Below are positions 24,246 through 31,005 of a stretch of 64,000 nt of DNA, piece after piece. How positions within the stretch are numbered: position 1 is the stretch's first letter; every line of letters begins with the position of its first letter. The translations under genes were made by a program, and so were the position numbers. Source of the DNA: Bradyrhizobium sp. JYMT SZCCT0428 (GTDB taxonomy: Bacteria > Pseudomonadota > Alphaproteobacteria > Rhizobiales > Xanthobacteraceae); the NCBI RefSeq assembly GCF_018131075.1, contig NZ_JAFCLS010000032.1, positions 1-64,000 on the forward strand. Direction: 5' to 3'. Under the pieces are notes generated by a model. The model was not told the origin of the DNA. It saw nothing but the letters and a program-made list of their open reading frames with translations, and ran no database searches.

Positions 24246-24448
24246 TTCTTTGCCTTCAGTCCCAGTTCTACAAGCCGGCGGATGGCTTCGGAGCGGCTTG
24301 GCTCATCGGCCTGCTGATCCGCCCAGGCGTCGACCGTTGCAATGAATTCGTCGGACAGCCGGAATGTGCGGGTTGGATCGACGCCGGTTGGCTTCCTGCC
24401 GGCACCGGGGCGTTTTCCTCCCCTCGTCTTCCGTATTGCTTTTTTCAT
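24242..24448 (-). CDS. Ribbon-helix-helix regulator
   Basis: This 68-aa protein has a Gly/Arg-rich start (RGGKRPGAGRKPTG) and then TRTFRLSDEFIATVDAWADQ and PSRSEAIRRLVELGLK. The strand TRTFRLSDEF, the first helix and the SRSEAIRRLVELGL second helix are the classic Arc/MetJ/CopG unit. It leads a three-gene coupled operon, as antitoxin-type autoregulators do. Its promoter must lie in 24449-24543, shared with a plus-strand relic. Confidence 0.75.
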   Translation of the reverse strand: MKKAIRKTRGGKRPGAGRKPTGVDPTRTFRLSDEFIATVDAWADQQADEPSRSEAIRRLVELGLKAKK

Positions 24449-24543
24449 TCTATAGTATTACGCTTTTCAAGCTTCAAAAACAAGCGGCCCGCCGCGGTGC
24501 TACCAACACCGTGACAGGCCTGGCCCAAACTATGAGGTAAGTC

Positions 24544-24882
24544 ATGGCTCAGGTTGATTCTGAGAATAGCACACCTATGCCAGCCGAAAGCACCGGCGGG
24601 CTTTACTTCCCCACAGACACACCGCCGTTGTTCCAAGCCATCGGGCAACTGCGCAAAGACGCGCCTACGTGGCCGTGGAAGCTGATCCAACGCGCACGTC
24701 TCTCGAACTTCTGGCGGTCGAACCCCGGAGGGCGAATTGATGGCGACGTAACGGCACGAGCACAGAGTACACGCGATTCTAATCGTGGCGGCCTTACCCA
24801 TACAGCTGGAGGACGCATTGCTCGTTCTCCGGGCGGCGGAGCGCCTTGTGCGAGGCTTCCTAACCGAGCCAGAGCCGGTTAA
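24544..24882 (+). pseudogene. Degraded hypothetical protein (MAQVDSENSTPMP opening)
   Basis: The first ~16 residues match the start of a Bradyrhizobium family that normally continues with a twin-Arg-like export signal. Here they run into unrelated sequence (LYFPTDTPPLFQAIGQL, then RLSNFWRSNPGGRID). The expected hydrophobic signal core is missing. I judge it a broken or recombined gene. Confidence 0.35.
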
Positions 24883-24934
24883 GGCGGCGCAGATCGTGAG
24901 CATGGTCCGGGATTGCTCGGACCTATCGGCCTAA
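24785..24934 (+). CDS. 49-aa helical peptide (GTG start)
   Basis: From GTG 24785 the frame reads MAALPIQLEDALLVLRAAER, then FLTEPEPVKAAQIVSMVRDC and SDLSA, ending 7 nt before a terminator hairpin. Its amphipathic helices and the terminator just after it suggest a real short gene end. The true start may have been lost upstream, where a TAA breaks the frame. Confidence 0.35.
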   Translation: MAALPIQLEDALLVLRAAERLVRGFLTEPEPVKAAQIVSMVRDCSDLSA

Positions 24935-24940
24935 TAAAGC

Positions 24941-25012
24941 AGCCCGCCATCAGACGTAAACGCAGAGTCTGCGTTTACGTCTTTCCGGTTCACGCCCGGC
25001 GGGTTGTCTTTT
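24941..25012 (+). terminator. Terminator with a nested perfect 14-bp inverted repeat
   Basis: The outer stem AGCCCGCC/GGCGGGTT is followed by gtctttt. Inside it lies a second hairpin, AGACGTAAACGCAG with its exact complement (24952-24965 and 24969-24982) around a 3-nt loop. The inner arms look like an insertion into a normal terminator loop. Confidence 0.6.
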
Positions 25013-25224
25013 CGTGATCGACGTCACACCGGCAGCGAATCGCGCGGACACCGGGAGTGAATTGTGGCGTCGCGCACAGCTTTCGAACCGACCTTTGATG
25101 GCTCCAAACATAATCCACAGCATTGTAGTGCAAGAAAGCCAATGAAATTGGGCTTTAAACGCTACTTGGGAAAAACATCAGAAAACATCGCTTGCGTAAC
25201 CGCGCGGGTTAAGGCTTCTTGTCA

Positions 25225-25267
25225 GGCAGCAGGACAACTGCGCCCGAAGGGCAGTTGTCCAGCTGCC
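25225..25267. repeat. Long imperfect inverted repeat upstream of the Xis-like gene
   Basis: GGCAGC-A-GGACAACTGC pairs with GCAGTTGTCC-A-GCTGCC, 16 pairs with one A-A mismatch, around a 9-nt loop. It lies 130 bp before ATG 25397 and just before a terminator. It could be an RNA control element or a binding site for excision proteins. Confidence 0.55.
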
Positions 25268-25271
25268 ATAC

Positions 25272-25306
25272 CCCGCCCGGCCCTTGGCCGCTTGGCGGGT
25301 TTTTTG
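25272..25306 (+). terminator. Intrinsic terminator
   Basis: CCCGCC pairs with GGCGGG around an inner CGGCC/GGCCG hairpin, followed by gtttttt. It is well formed, and separates the upstream region from the AlpA/Xis-integrase block. Confidence 0.65.
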
Positions 25307-25396
25307 TGCCCAGAAGCGCACTGCAACCAACACTTAAATCCAGAACAACCCGGTCGGCTCCGTCGACGCGGGCGATCCTGCTTGGAGATTTTCGCT

Positions 25397-25621
25397 ATGA
25401 AATTTCTAAACCTGTCGGGACTGAAGGAAAAAGGCATCGTGTATTCGATGCCGACTATCCGAAAGCTTGAGGAGGCGGGGCAGTTCCCCGCTCGGGTTTG
25501 GCTCAGCAAGCGCAAGGCTGGTTGGATCGAGAGCCAGATCGATTCCTACTTGCAGAAGCTGGCGAAGCAATCCGACGGCCAGACCGAGAAGGCCCGGCGT
25601 GCTGCACAGAAGGCCGCCTGA
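25397..25621 (+). CDS. AlpA/Xis-like small DNA-binding protein
   Basis: This 74-aa protein reads MKFLNLSGLKEKGIVYSMPT, IRKLEEAGQFPARVWLSKRK and AGWIESQIDSYLQKLA. The pattern ...L-x-G..x-S-x-x-T-I-x-x-L-E-x-x-G-x-F-P-x-x-x-x-L-S...x-W-x-x-x-x-I-x-x-W/Y-L is that of AlpA-type MerR-like winged-helix regulators. These proteins usually act as excisionase or as activator of excision. A longer frame from 25064 exists but has no family support. It lies 1 bp before the next gene and beside the integrase. Confidence 0.8.
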   Translation: MKFLNLSGLKEKGIVYSMPTIRKLEEAGQFPARVWLSKRKAGWIESQIDSYLQKLAKQSDGQTEKARRAAQKAA

Positions 25622-25622
25622 T

Positions 25623-25991
25623 ATGAGCACCGCCAATCCTCTGTCACTCTTCGACGACATGCTCACCGAGGCGCAAGTCTGCGAACGCTACCGTAACCTA
25701 CTCAGCGCGCGGGAATTGCGGCAAGCGCGTCGAAACGATCAAATCGAATTTATGACCGGCAAGAAGAACATGATCTCTTACCGGCCAATTTGGGTCGCGA
25801 ACTATTTGGAAAGGAAGGTCACAACATGTCGGCCGCAGTTGCAGTGCGCCTCTGGGAATACGGCGGATACTGGATCGGCCACGTCGCCGGCTCCGACTAT
25901 CTCTATGCCAACTGGTACGACCAGCGAACAGGACGAACGCACCGCCGAAGCCTTGAGACAAAAGTTTTCGCCGAAGCTCAAGACCGCCTGA
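25623..25991 (+). CDS. Second small DNA-binding (excisionase-like) protein
   Basis: The product is 122 aa as read, with a meaningful first ~67 residues: LFDDMLTEAQVCERYRNLLS, ARELRQARRNDQIEFMTGKK, MISYRPIWVANYLER. This looks like the helix-turn-helix part of excisionase-type proteins. The last ~55 residues overlap the integrase start (25826) in another frame and are low complexity, so they may be carried passively. The frame follows the AlpA-like gene by 1 bp. Confidence 0.55.
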   Translation: MSTANPLSLFDDMLTEAQVCERYRNLLSARELRQARRNDQIEFMTGKKNMISYRPIWVANYLERKVTTCRPQLQCASGNTADTGSATSPAPTISMPTGTTSEQDERTAEALRQKFSPKLKTA

Positions 25992-27052
25992 TCGCTCTGG
26001 CCGGCAGCGCCAAGGTCAACGCGAGCCGCTCGCCGGACGCGGTGTTGCTAAGCGCTGCGCTTGATTTCTATTACGAGAACGACGTCAAGCTGAAGCCTTC
26101 GGCAAAGCCGGCGTTTCGGGCGATTCAGCTTGTGATCGAATATGCAACGGCAAAAATCGGCCCCACCGCGCGCGTGTCCGCGTTCTCGAAGATACAGCAG
26201 CGGGAATTCATGCGTTGGTGCGTCAAGACCTACGATCACAAGGCTGGCACGATCGCGCGCAATCTCTCGGTAGTGTCGGCGGCGTTCGGCTTCGGAACAA
26301 GATCACAAATCGTCCGCGACGGTTTCGGCATCGAAAAAGAAGTTCTGCTGCTCGATGAGACGCCGCGCGTGGTCACTCAGATGTCTGAAGTGGTCGCACT
26401 CACAGAATTGCCGGAATCGGCGCCGCGAGATTGGCTGCCTAGTTTCGAAGAATTTGGCCGGTTCATCGATGCGATCGACGCTCGGCAAGAGAACCTGTTC
26501 CGCTTTGTCGTGATCGCGCTCAATACCTGGGCGCGGCCCGAGGCCATAATCGACTTCCGCCCGAAGGCTCAAGTCGATTGGTCCTTTGGCCTTGTTGACC
26601 TCAACCCTCCCGGCCGCCGCCAGAACAAGAAGCGACGACCAAAAATCAAACTGACCGACAACCTGACCGGCTGGCTACAGCACTGGAATACTGACGCGCC
26701 CATGACTTGGGACGGCAAGCCGGTGACCACGATGAAGAAGACGTTCAAGCGACATGCGGAAGCCTGCGGGATGCCAAACTTCACCCAGTATACGGTGCGT
26801 CATTTCATGGCCACGCACGCGCGCCAGATCAAGCCGCCGGTGTCGAAGGAACAGCGGGACGTCTGGCTCGGCCATGCCGATAGCCGCACCGCCAAATGGT
26901 ATGAGCATCGGGACCCGGAGTTCCTTGAAGACGCCCGACGCGCAACGGATTCCCTAATCGAAGAACTTCAGCGCTTCACCACGCGAGCGCTATCGACGCG
27001 CAAACTACGCGCAAAATCGTCATTCAGCGTGGTTCAAGGAAAGGAAAGGTAG
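25826..27052 (+). CDS. int: Tyrosine site-specific integrase of the island
   Basis: This is a 408-aa protein. ATG 25826 is preceded by aaggaagg. An N-terminal arm and core-binding domain (about 1-170) is followed by the catalytic domain. It has Arg I in NTWARPEAI (Arg237), box II YTVRHFMATHA (Arg325, with Tyr in place of the usual His at 322), VWLGHADS (His350) and the nucleophile Tyr359 in TAKWYEH. It ends 29 bp from the tRNA-Val 3' end, the usual place for an integrase using that tRNA as attB. It should catalyse integration and, with a Xis, excision. Confidence 0.88.
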   Translation: MSAAVAVRLWEYGGYWIGHVAGSDYLYANWYDQRTGRTHRRSLETKVFAEAQDRLIALAGSAKVNASRSPDAVLLSAALDFYYENDVKLKPSAKPAFRAIQLVIEYATAKIGPTARVSAFSKIQQREFMRWCVKTYDHKAGTIARNLSVVSAAFGFGTRSQIVRDGFGIEKEVLLLDETPRVVTQMSEVVALTELPESAPRDWLPSFEEFGRFIDAIDARQENLFRFVVIALNTWARPEAIIDFRPKAQVDWSFGLVDLNPPGRRQNKKRRPKIKLTDNLTGWLQHWNTDAPMTWDGKPVTTMKKTFKRHAEACGMPNFTQYTVRHFMATHARQIKPPVSKEQRDVWLGHADSRTAKWYEHRDPEFLEDARRATDSLIEELQRFTTRALSTRKLRAKSSFSVVQGKER

Positions 27053-27081
27053 AGAGAAATGCCTTGTTTTACAGTAAAAGA

Positions 27082-27126
27082 TGGTGGGCGCGACAGGGAT
27101 CGAACCTGTGACCCCTACCATGTCAA
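27082..27126. repeat. attR, 45-bp direct repeat inside tRNA-Val
   Basis: It is identical to 16452-16496. It rebuilds the 3' part of the tRNA so that the gene stays functional after integration. Confidence 0.92.
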
Positions 27127-27156
27127 GGTAGTGCTCTCCCGCTGAGCTACGCGCCC
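27082..27156 (-). tRNA. tRNA-Val (anticodon GAC)
   Basis: The 75-nt cloverleaf includes an encoded CCA. The acceptor GGGCGCG pairs with CGCGCCC. The D arm is GCTC-AGCGGGA-GAGC, the anticodon arm CTACC-TTGACAT-GGTAG and the T arm ACAGG-TTCGATC-CCTGT. All stems pair perfectly. The 45 bases from the anticodon loop to CCA are duplicated at 16452, marking it as the island's integration site. Confidence 0.96.
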
Positions 27157-27285
27157 TAGATTGGGATGACCATCCCGCTCCAGCTTTGTTCGTATTGGGT
27201 GCGGTCCGTATATCGGCTCCAAAGCGCCCCCGCAAGGACGCTTCTGGGTAATTTCCGGTGTGATTTCGAGCTAAATAGACCCGAA

Positions 27286-27645
27286 TCAGGCCGCCAGCAT
27301 CTTGTTCACTTCGCTGACCAATTCGCGAAGATGGACCGGCTTGGCCAGCACCTTGGCGTTTTTCGGGGCTTCCGAATCGGAATTCAGCGCAACGGCCGCA
27401 AAGCCGGTGATGAACATGATCTTGATATCAGGATCGAGTTCCGAAGCGCGCCGCGCCAGTTCGATGCCGTCCATTTCGGGCATCACGATATCGGTCAGCA
27501 GCATCTCGAACGGCTCCTCGCGCAGCCGCTGATAGGCGGACAGGCCGTTATCATGGGGCGAGACCTGAAATCCGGCGTTTTCCAGCGCGTTGACCAGGAA
27601 GCGGCGCATGTCGTTGTCGTCTTCGGCGAGGAGGATTTTGTGCAT
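27286..27645 (-). CDS. cpdR: CpdR-type single-domain response regulator
   Basis: This 119-aa receiver domain has no output domain: ILLAEDDNDMRRFLVNALEN (acidic pocket), DIVMPEMDGIELA (phospho-acceptor Asp in LLTDIVMPEMDG), IMFITGFAA and the Lys in VLAKPVHLRELV. Length and sequence fit CpdR, the alphaproteobacterial adaptor that, when unphosphorylated, primes ClpXP for proteolysis during the cell cycle; the CckA-ChpT relay phosphorylates it. The start MHKILLAEDD at 27645 was chosen over a longer frame. It is the first core gene after the tRNA. Confidence 0.88.
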   Translation of the reverse strand: MHKILLAEDDNDMRRFLVNALENAGFQVSPHDNGLSAYQRLREEPFEMLLTDIVMPEMDGIELARRASELDPDIKIMFITGFAAVALNSDSEAPKNAKVLAKPVHLRELVSEVNKMLAA

Positions 27646-27998
27646 GGCGGTCTGTCGTCGAATCCGGCTTGGAGGGTCAGTCTGCACACTAAGCCCGACA
27701 GACGGTAAAGATCGGGTGAAAGGCAGCAGTGTGCAGGTCACGGAGAGCGGCGCTATTTCTGTACCGGAACGCGCCAGAGATCAATCAAGGCAGGCGTTTT
27801 CCGCATTGGAGATGTGTTCCAGCACCATTGCGGCTTTTTTCACTGCTTTTTTGCTTGGCAGAATGATTGTGATTACCGACAATGCGTTCTCATAAAATCT
27901 CTGGTTTTCCGGCAGAATCGGTTGCTCTATCGCGAGGCCTGATCGACTGTCTTGATCGACTGCTTGGGAAGCACGGATCCAAGGGACGGCGCCCGACG

Positions 27999-28886
27999 AT
28001 GACCCAGTTTGATGGCGAACTGTCGCCTCCGTTCGAGATCGTGGAGCCGGCCACCTGGCGGGCGCCGATCATCTTCAATTCCCCGCATTCCGGCTCGGTC
28101 TATCCGCTGGAATTCCTCAACGCGTCCCGGATCGATCTGGCAGCATTGCGCCGCTCCGAGGATTCGTTCATGGACGAACTGATCGCTGATCTGAGCGATC
28201 GCGGCTTTCCGACGGTGCGGGTCAATTTTCCACGCTCCTATGTCGACGTGAACCGCGAGCCCTATGAGCTCGATCCGCGCATGTTCACCGGCCGGCTGCC
28301 GAGCTTTGCCAATACCCGCTCGATGCGGGTCGCCGGCGGTCTCGGCACCATCCCGCGCGTGGTCGGCGACGGGCAGGAGATTTACCGCGAGCGGCTCAAT
28401 GTCGATGAGGCGCTGGGGCGGATCGAGGCGCTCTACAAGCCCTACCACCGCGCCTTGCGGCGGCTGATCAACAAGGCCCATCAGGCCTTCGGCACCGTGA
28501 TCCTGGTGGATTGCCACTCGATGCCGTCGATCGGCGTCTCGCGCGACGAGCCGCGGCGGCCCGATATCGTGATCGGCGACCGCTACGGCACCAGCTGCGC
28601 CGCACTGCTGCCCGACGTCGTCGAGGAGGTCATGAGCAGGCTCGGCTATTCGATCGGCCGCAACAAGCCCTATGCCGGCGGATTCATCACCGAGCATTAC
28701 GGCAACCCGGCAAGCGGATTGCACACCGTGCAGCTCGAACTCAACCGCGCGATCTATATGGATGAACGCCGCCGCGAGCGCTCACCGCGCTTTGCGCAGG
28801 TGGCGGCCGATTTCACCGTTCTGGCCGACGCGCTGGCCACCGTGCCGCTCGGCGACCTCGGGCCGTTCCAGGCCGCGGCGGAGTAA
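27999..28886 (+). CDS. N-formylglutamate amidohydrolase
   Basis: This 295-aa protein shows the family motifs: PIIFNSPHSGSVYP near the start, EDSFMDELIADLSDRGFPTV, RSYVDVNREPYELDPRMF, VILVDCHSMPS (metal-binding His) and GGFITEHYGNPASGLHTVQL with ELNRAIYM. It hydrolyses N-formyl-L-glutamate, or a related N-acyl amino acid, to glutamate and formate, as in histidine degradation. No hut genes are adjacent, so the natural substrate is open. The start MTQFDGEL (27999) fits homologues. It is divergent from cpdR. Confidence 0.85.
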   Translation: MTQFDGELSPPFEIVEPATWRAPIIFNSPHSGSVYPLEFLNASRIDLAALRRSEDSFMDELIADLSDRGFPTVRVNFPRSYVDVNREPYELDPRMFTGRLPSFANTRSMRVAGGLGTIPRVVGDGQEIYRERLNVDEALGRIEALYKPYHRALRRLINKAHQAFGTVILVDCHSMPSIGVSRDEPRRPDIVIGDRYGTSCAALLPDVVEEVMSRLGYSIGRNKPYAGGFITEHYGNPASGLHTVQLELNRAIYMDERRRERSPRFAQVAADFTVLADALATVPLGDLGPFQAAAE

Positions 28887-28895
28887 TTTGATTCA

Positions 28896-28958
28896 GTCAT
28901 TCCCCGGTGCGCAATTGCGCACCTGAGGCCTGGTCCTTCGGACCATCCCGGAATGACA
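28896..28958. repeat. REP-like palindrome (tcattcc..ggaatga family)
   Basis: The outer arms tcattcc and ggaatga bracket the inner hairpins TGCGCAATTGCGCA and GGTCCTTCGGACC. The copy at 58606-58685 has the same outer arms. It lies after the amidohydrolase stop and could stabilise or end its mRNA. Confidence 0.75.
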
Positions 28959-28968
28959 ACCCCAAAAG

Positions 28969-29055
28969 AAAAAAGGGCCGCTTGAATGAACAAGCGGCCC
29001 AAGTCTAGGGAGGAAACGCCCAAGGAGGGCAGCGATAGGGCGAGGCCCTACCGCA
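28969..29055 (-). ncRNA. Candidate anti-Shine-Dalgarno small RNA (alpha-r14/cuckoo-like)
   Basis: On the minus strand, CTTGCG and CATATT 18 bp apart form a likely promoter. The ~87-nt RNA would fold into three hairpins: GCGGTAGGGC/GCCCTATCGC, GCCC-tcctt-GGGC, and the terminator GGGCCGCTTG/CAAGCGGCCC plus TTTTTT. Two exposed pyrimidine motifs, CCTCC and TTTCCTCCCT, are complementary to ribosome sites. Known alphaproteobacterial sRNA families (alpha-r14, CcsR/cuckoo) share this design. No ORF competes. From 29056 to 29448 nothing else is supported. Confidence 0.6.
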
Positions 29056-29448
29056 CCGCAACAATATGCGGCCGCGCTGCACAAAACGCAAGTCCTTTCG
29101 AAACTTTCCCAGCGTAATCCCGGCGAGGCTGGCCGTTATGCAACAGGTCGGTTAAATACAATTTCTCTTTTTATATTCAATATCTTACAGAGAAAATTCC
29201 GTGGGAACCCGGTGTTACGGAGCGGCCACAATTCACAAATCTCGATGTTGTGAATGGCCGTGTCACCAAAAATGCATGCCTAAACGAAGCCGATTCGAAA
29301 CCCCAAAGGGGACCCTGAGTCGGATGAAAAGGGACCCTTAGTCGGATGAGATGGGAATAACATTCCGTTAATCGTGCGCCCATCGCAGGATTGAGCTAGG
29401 CAAGAACGCGAACGCTTGAACGCCCCTCCGCCCTTTCAAGGAACTGCC

Positions 29449-30228
29449 GTGACGGTCATCGATTTCACAGCCTTTATCGGCCGCCTTGCAACCGCCTCCG
29501 GCGAAACCATTCTGCCGTTCTTCCGGACCTCGCTTTCGATCGACAACAAGAGCGCCAAGGATTTCGATCCCGTCACCGAGGCCGACCGCGCCGCCGAGGC
29601 TGTCATGCGCCGGCTGATCAAGGGCAACTTTCCCCAGCACGGCATCGTCGGCGAGGAATTCGGCAACGAGCAGGAAAACGCCGAATATGTCTGGGTGCTC
29701 GATCCGATCGACGGCACCAAATCCTTCATCGCAGGTTTTCCGATCTGGGGCACGCTGATCGCGCTGATGCACCGGGGCACGCCGGTGTTCGGGATGATGC
29801 ACCAGCCTTATATCGGCGAGCGTTTTTCCGGCGACAGCGGCTCGGCGCATTATTCCGGCCCCTCGGGCGAACGGAAGCTTTCCGTGCGGCGCTGCGCCTC
29901 GCTGGCGGACGCGACCTCCTACACGACAAGCCCGCTATTGATGAACGCCGCCGACCGGGCCGCCTTCGGCAGGGTCGAAGAGGCGGTGAAGCTGACGCGC
30001 TATGGCGGCGATTGTTATTCCTACTGCATGCTGGCGGCCGGTCATCTCGACCTCGTGGTCGAGACCGAGCTGAAGCCCTATGACATCGCGGCCCTGATCC
30101 CGATCATCACCGGCGCCGGCGGCATCGTTACCACCTGGGACGGCAAGCCCGCCCACAGCGGCGGCCGCATCATCGCCGCCGGCGACGCCCGCGTGCATGA
30201 AGCGGCGATGAAACTACTCAACAGCTAG
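29449..30228 (+). CDS. hisN: Histidinol-phosphatase / inositol monophosphatase family
   Basis: This 259-aa protein starts at GTG 29449, supported by aagga 6 nt upstream; the upstream ATG (29416) lacks one. Its metal-site motifs are DFDPVTEADRAAE, GIVGEEFG, VWVLDPIDGTKSFIAGFPIW and the C-terminal ELKPYDIAALIPIITGAGG. These are the Mg-dependent inositol-monophosphatase fold, of the type used in rhizobia for L-histidinol-phosphate dephosphorylation. Other small phosphate esters cannot be excluded. It is a single-gene unit, probably cytoplasmic. Confidence 0.8.
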   Translation: MTVIDFTAFIGRLATASGETILPFFRTSLSIDNKSAKDFDPVTEADRAAEAVMRRLIKGNFPQHGIVGEEFGNEQENAEYVWVLDPIDGTKSFIAGFPIWGTLIALMHRGTPVFGMMHQPYIGERFSGDSGSAHYSGPSGERKLSVRRCASLADATSYTTSPLLMNAADRAAFGRVEEAVKLTRYGGDCYSYCMLAAGHLDLVVETELKPYDIAALIPIITGAGGIVTTWDGKPAHSGGRIIAAGDARVHEAAMKLLNS

Positions 30229-30387
30229 CGCATTCTTTAAAGGACGATCTTCGGGCAAACGCCTGATGTTGCCCCCCGGGAAACCGGTTTCACCCCGCAT
30301 CAAGTGCGGGGCAGGCCCCGTATCAAGCGCGGGCAGGTTCTTTCCTCGGGACAAACGGTTTGCCCGGGAGGCCACGGAAGGCATCGC

Positions 30388-30915
30388 ATGGACGCACTGC
30401 TGATCGTGGACATGCAGGTCGGGCTGCGGAGCGGCGATCCCAAGCACGATCTGCCAGCGGTCATCAACCGTATCAACCGGCTCGCCGCCAGCGTGCGCGC
30501 GCAGTCCGGCATGGTCATCTTCATTCAGCACTGCGGCGACGCCGGCGACGATTTCGAACCGCAATCGCCGGGCTGGGCGCTGCTTCCCGAACTCATCAGG
30601 GATCCCGCCGATGTCGTCGTTCAGAAGAGCATGAACGACCCCTTCGCCGGCGCCGAGTTGCAGGCCCGCCTCGGCAGGATCGCGCCGGACCGCGTCCTGG
30701 TGACGGGGTGGGCCACCGATCTGTGCGTCGATGCCACCGTCCGATCCGCCGTCTCGAACCAGCACAACGTCGTCGTGGTGACCGATGCCCACACCTTGAG
30801 CGACCGCCCCCACCTCGATGCGGCCAGCATCATGCGGCATCATCATTGGGTCTGGTGCAATCTCATTTCCCCAAAACCCGTCCGGCTCGCGGCCACCGAC
30901 GAACTCGTGCTTTGA
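30388..30915 (+). CDS. Isochorismatase-family cysteine hydrolase
   Basis: This 175-aa protein begins MDALLIVDMQVGLRSGDPKH, giving the catalytic Asp in VDMQ. QKSMNDPFAGAEL supplies the Lys, and VTGWATDLCVDATVRSA supplies the catalytic Cys. These complete the D-K-C triad of the isochorismatase/nicotinamidase superfamily. The size and motif details fit a general N-carbamoyl or nicotinamide-like amidohydrolase rather than a true isochorismatase. The substrate is unknown. ATG 30388 is the natural start. It follows the phosphatase by 159 bp. Confidence 0.8.
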   Translation: MDALLIVDMQVGLRSGDPKHDLPAVINRINRLAASVRAQSGMVIFIQHCGDAGDDFEPQSPGWALLPELIRDPADVVVQKSMNDPFAGAELQARLGRIAPDRVLVTGWATDLCVDATVRSAVSNQHNVVVVTDAHTLSDRPHLDAASIMRHHHWVWCNLISPKPVRLAATDELVL

Positions 30916-31005
30916 CCGCAGCGATAACGTAACCCGCCGGACAAAAATCTGCTATAAGCACGCAACGCGACAGACGCTTTAGACATCTGCGCAGGGAGGG
31001 CTTGC

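Larger units (their letters stand above)
16452..27126. mobile_element. Satellite-like integrated island in tRNA-Val(GAC)
   Basis: The ends are exact 45-bp direct repeats matching the 3' part of tRNA-Val(GAC). The contents, left to right, are: three coupled genes ending in a VapE-like helicase; an iteron cluster; a small capsid operon; an insertion with an ABC binding protein; a cold-shock relic; a minus-strand RHH / membrane / TIGR02391 module; an AlpA/Xis-like gene; and the integrase next to the tRNA. Portal, terminase large subunit, protease and tail genes are not found. This gene set is like phage satellites or decayed prophage. The attachment repeat is seen directly; the satellite label is inference. 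Confidence 0.8.

Noticed and set aside
25064..25396. N-terminal extension of the AlpA-like gene
   Set aside because: The extension crosses a terminator and a long hairpin and shows no family similarity; ATG 25397 is consistent with AlpA length.
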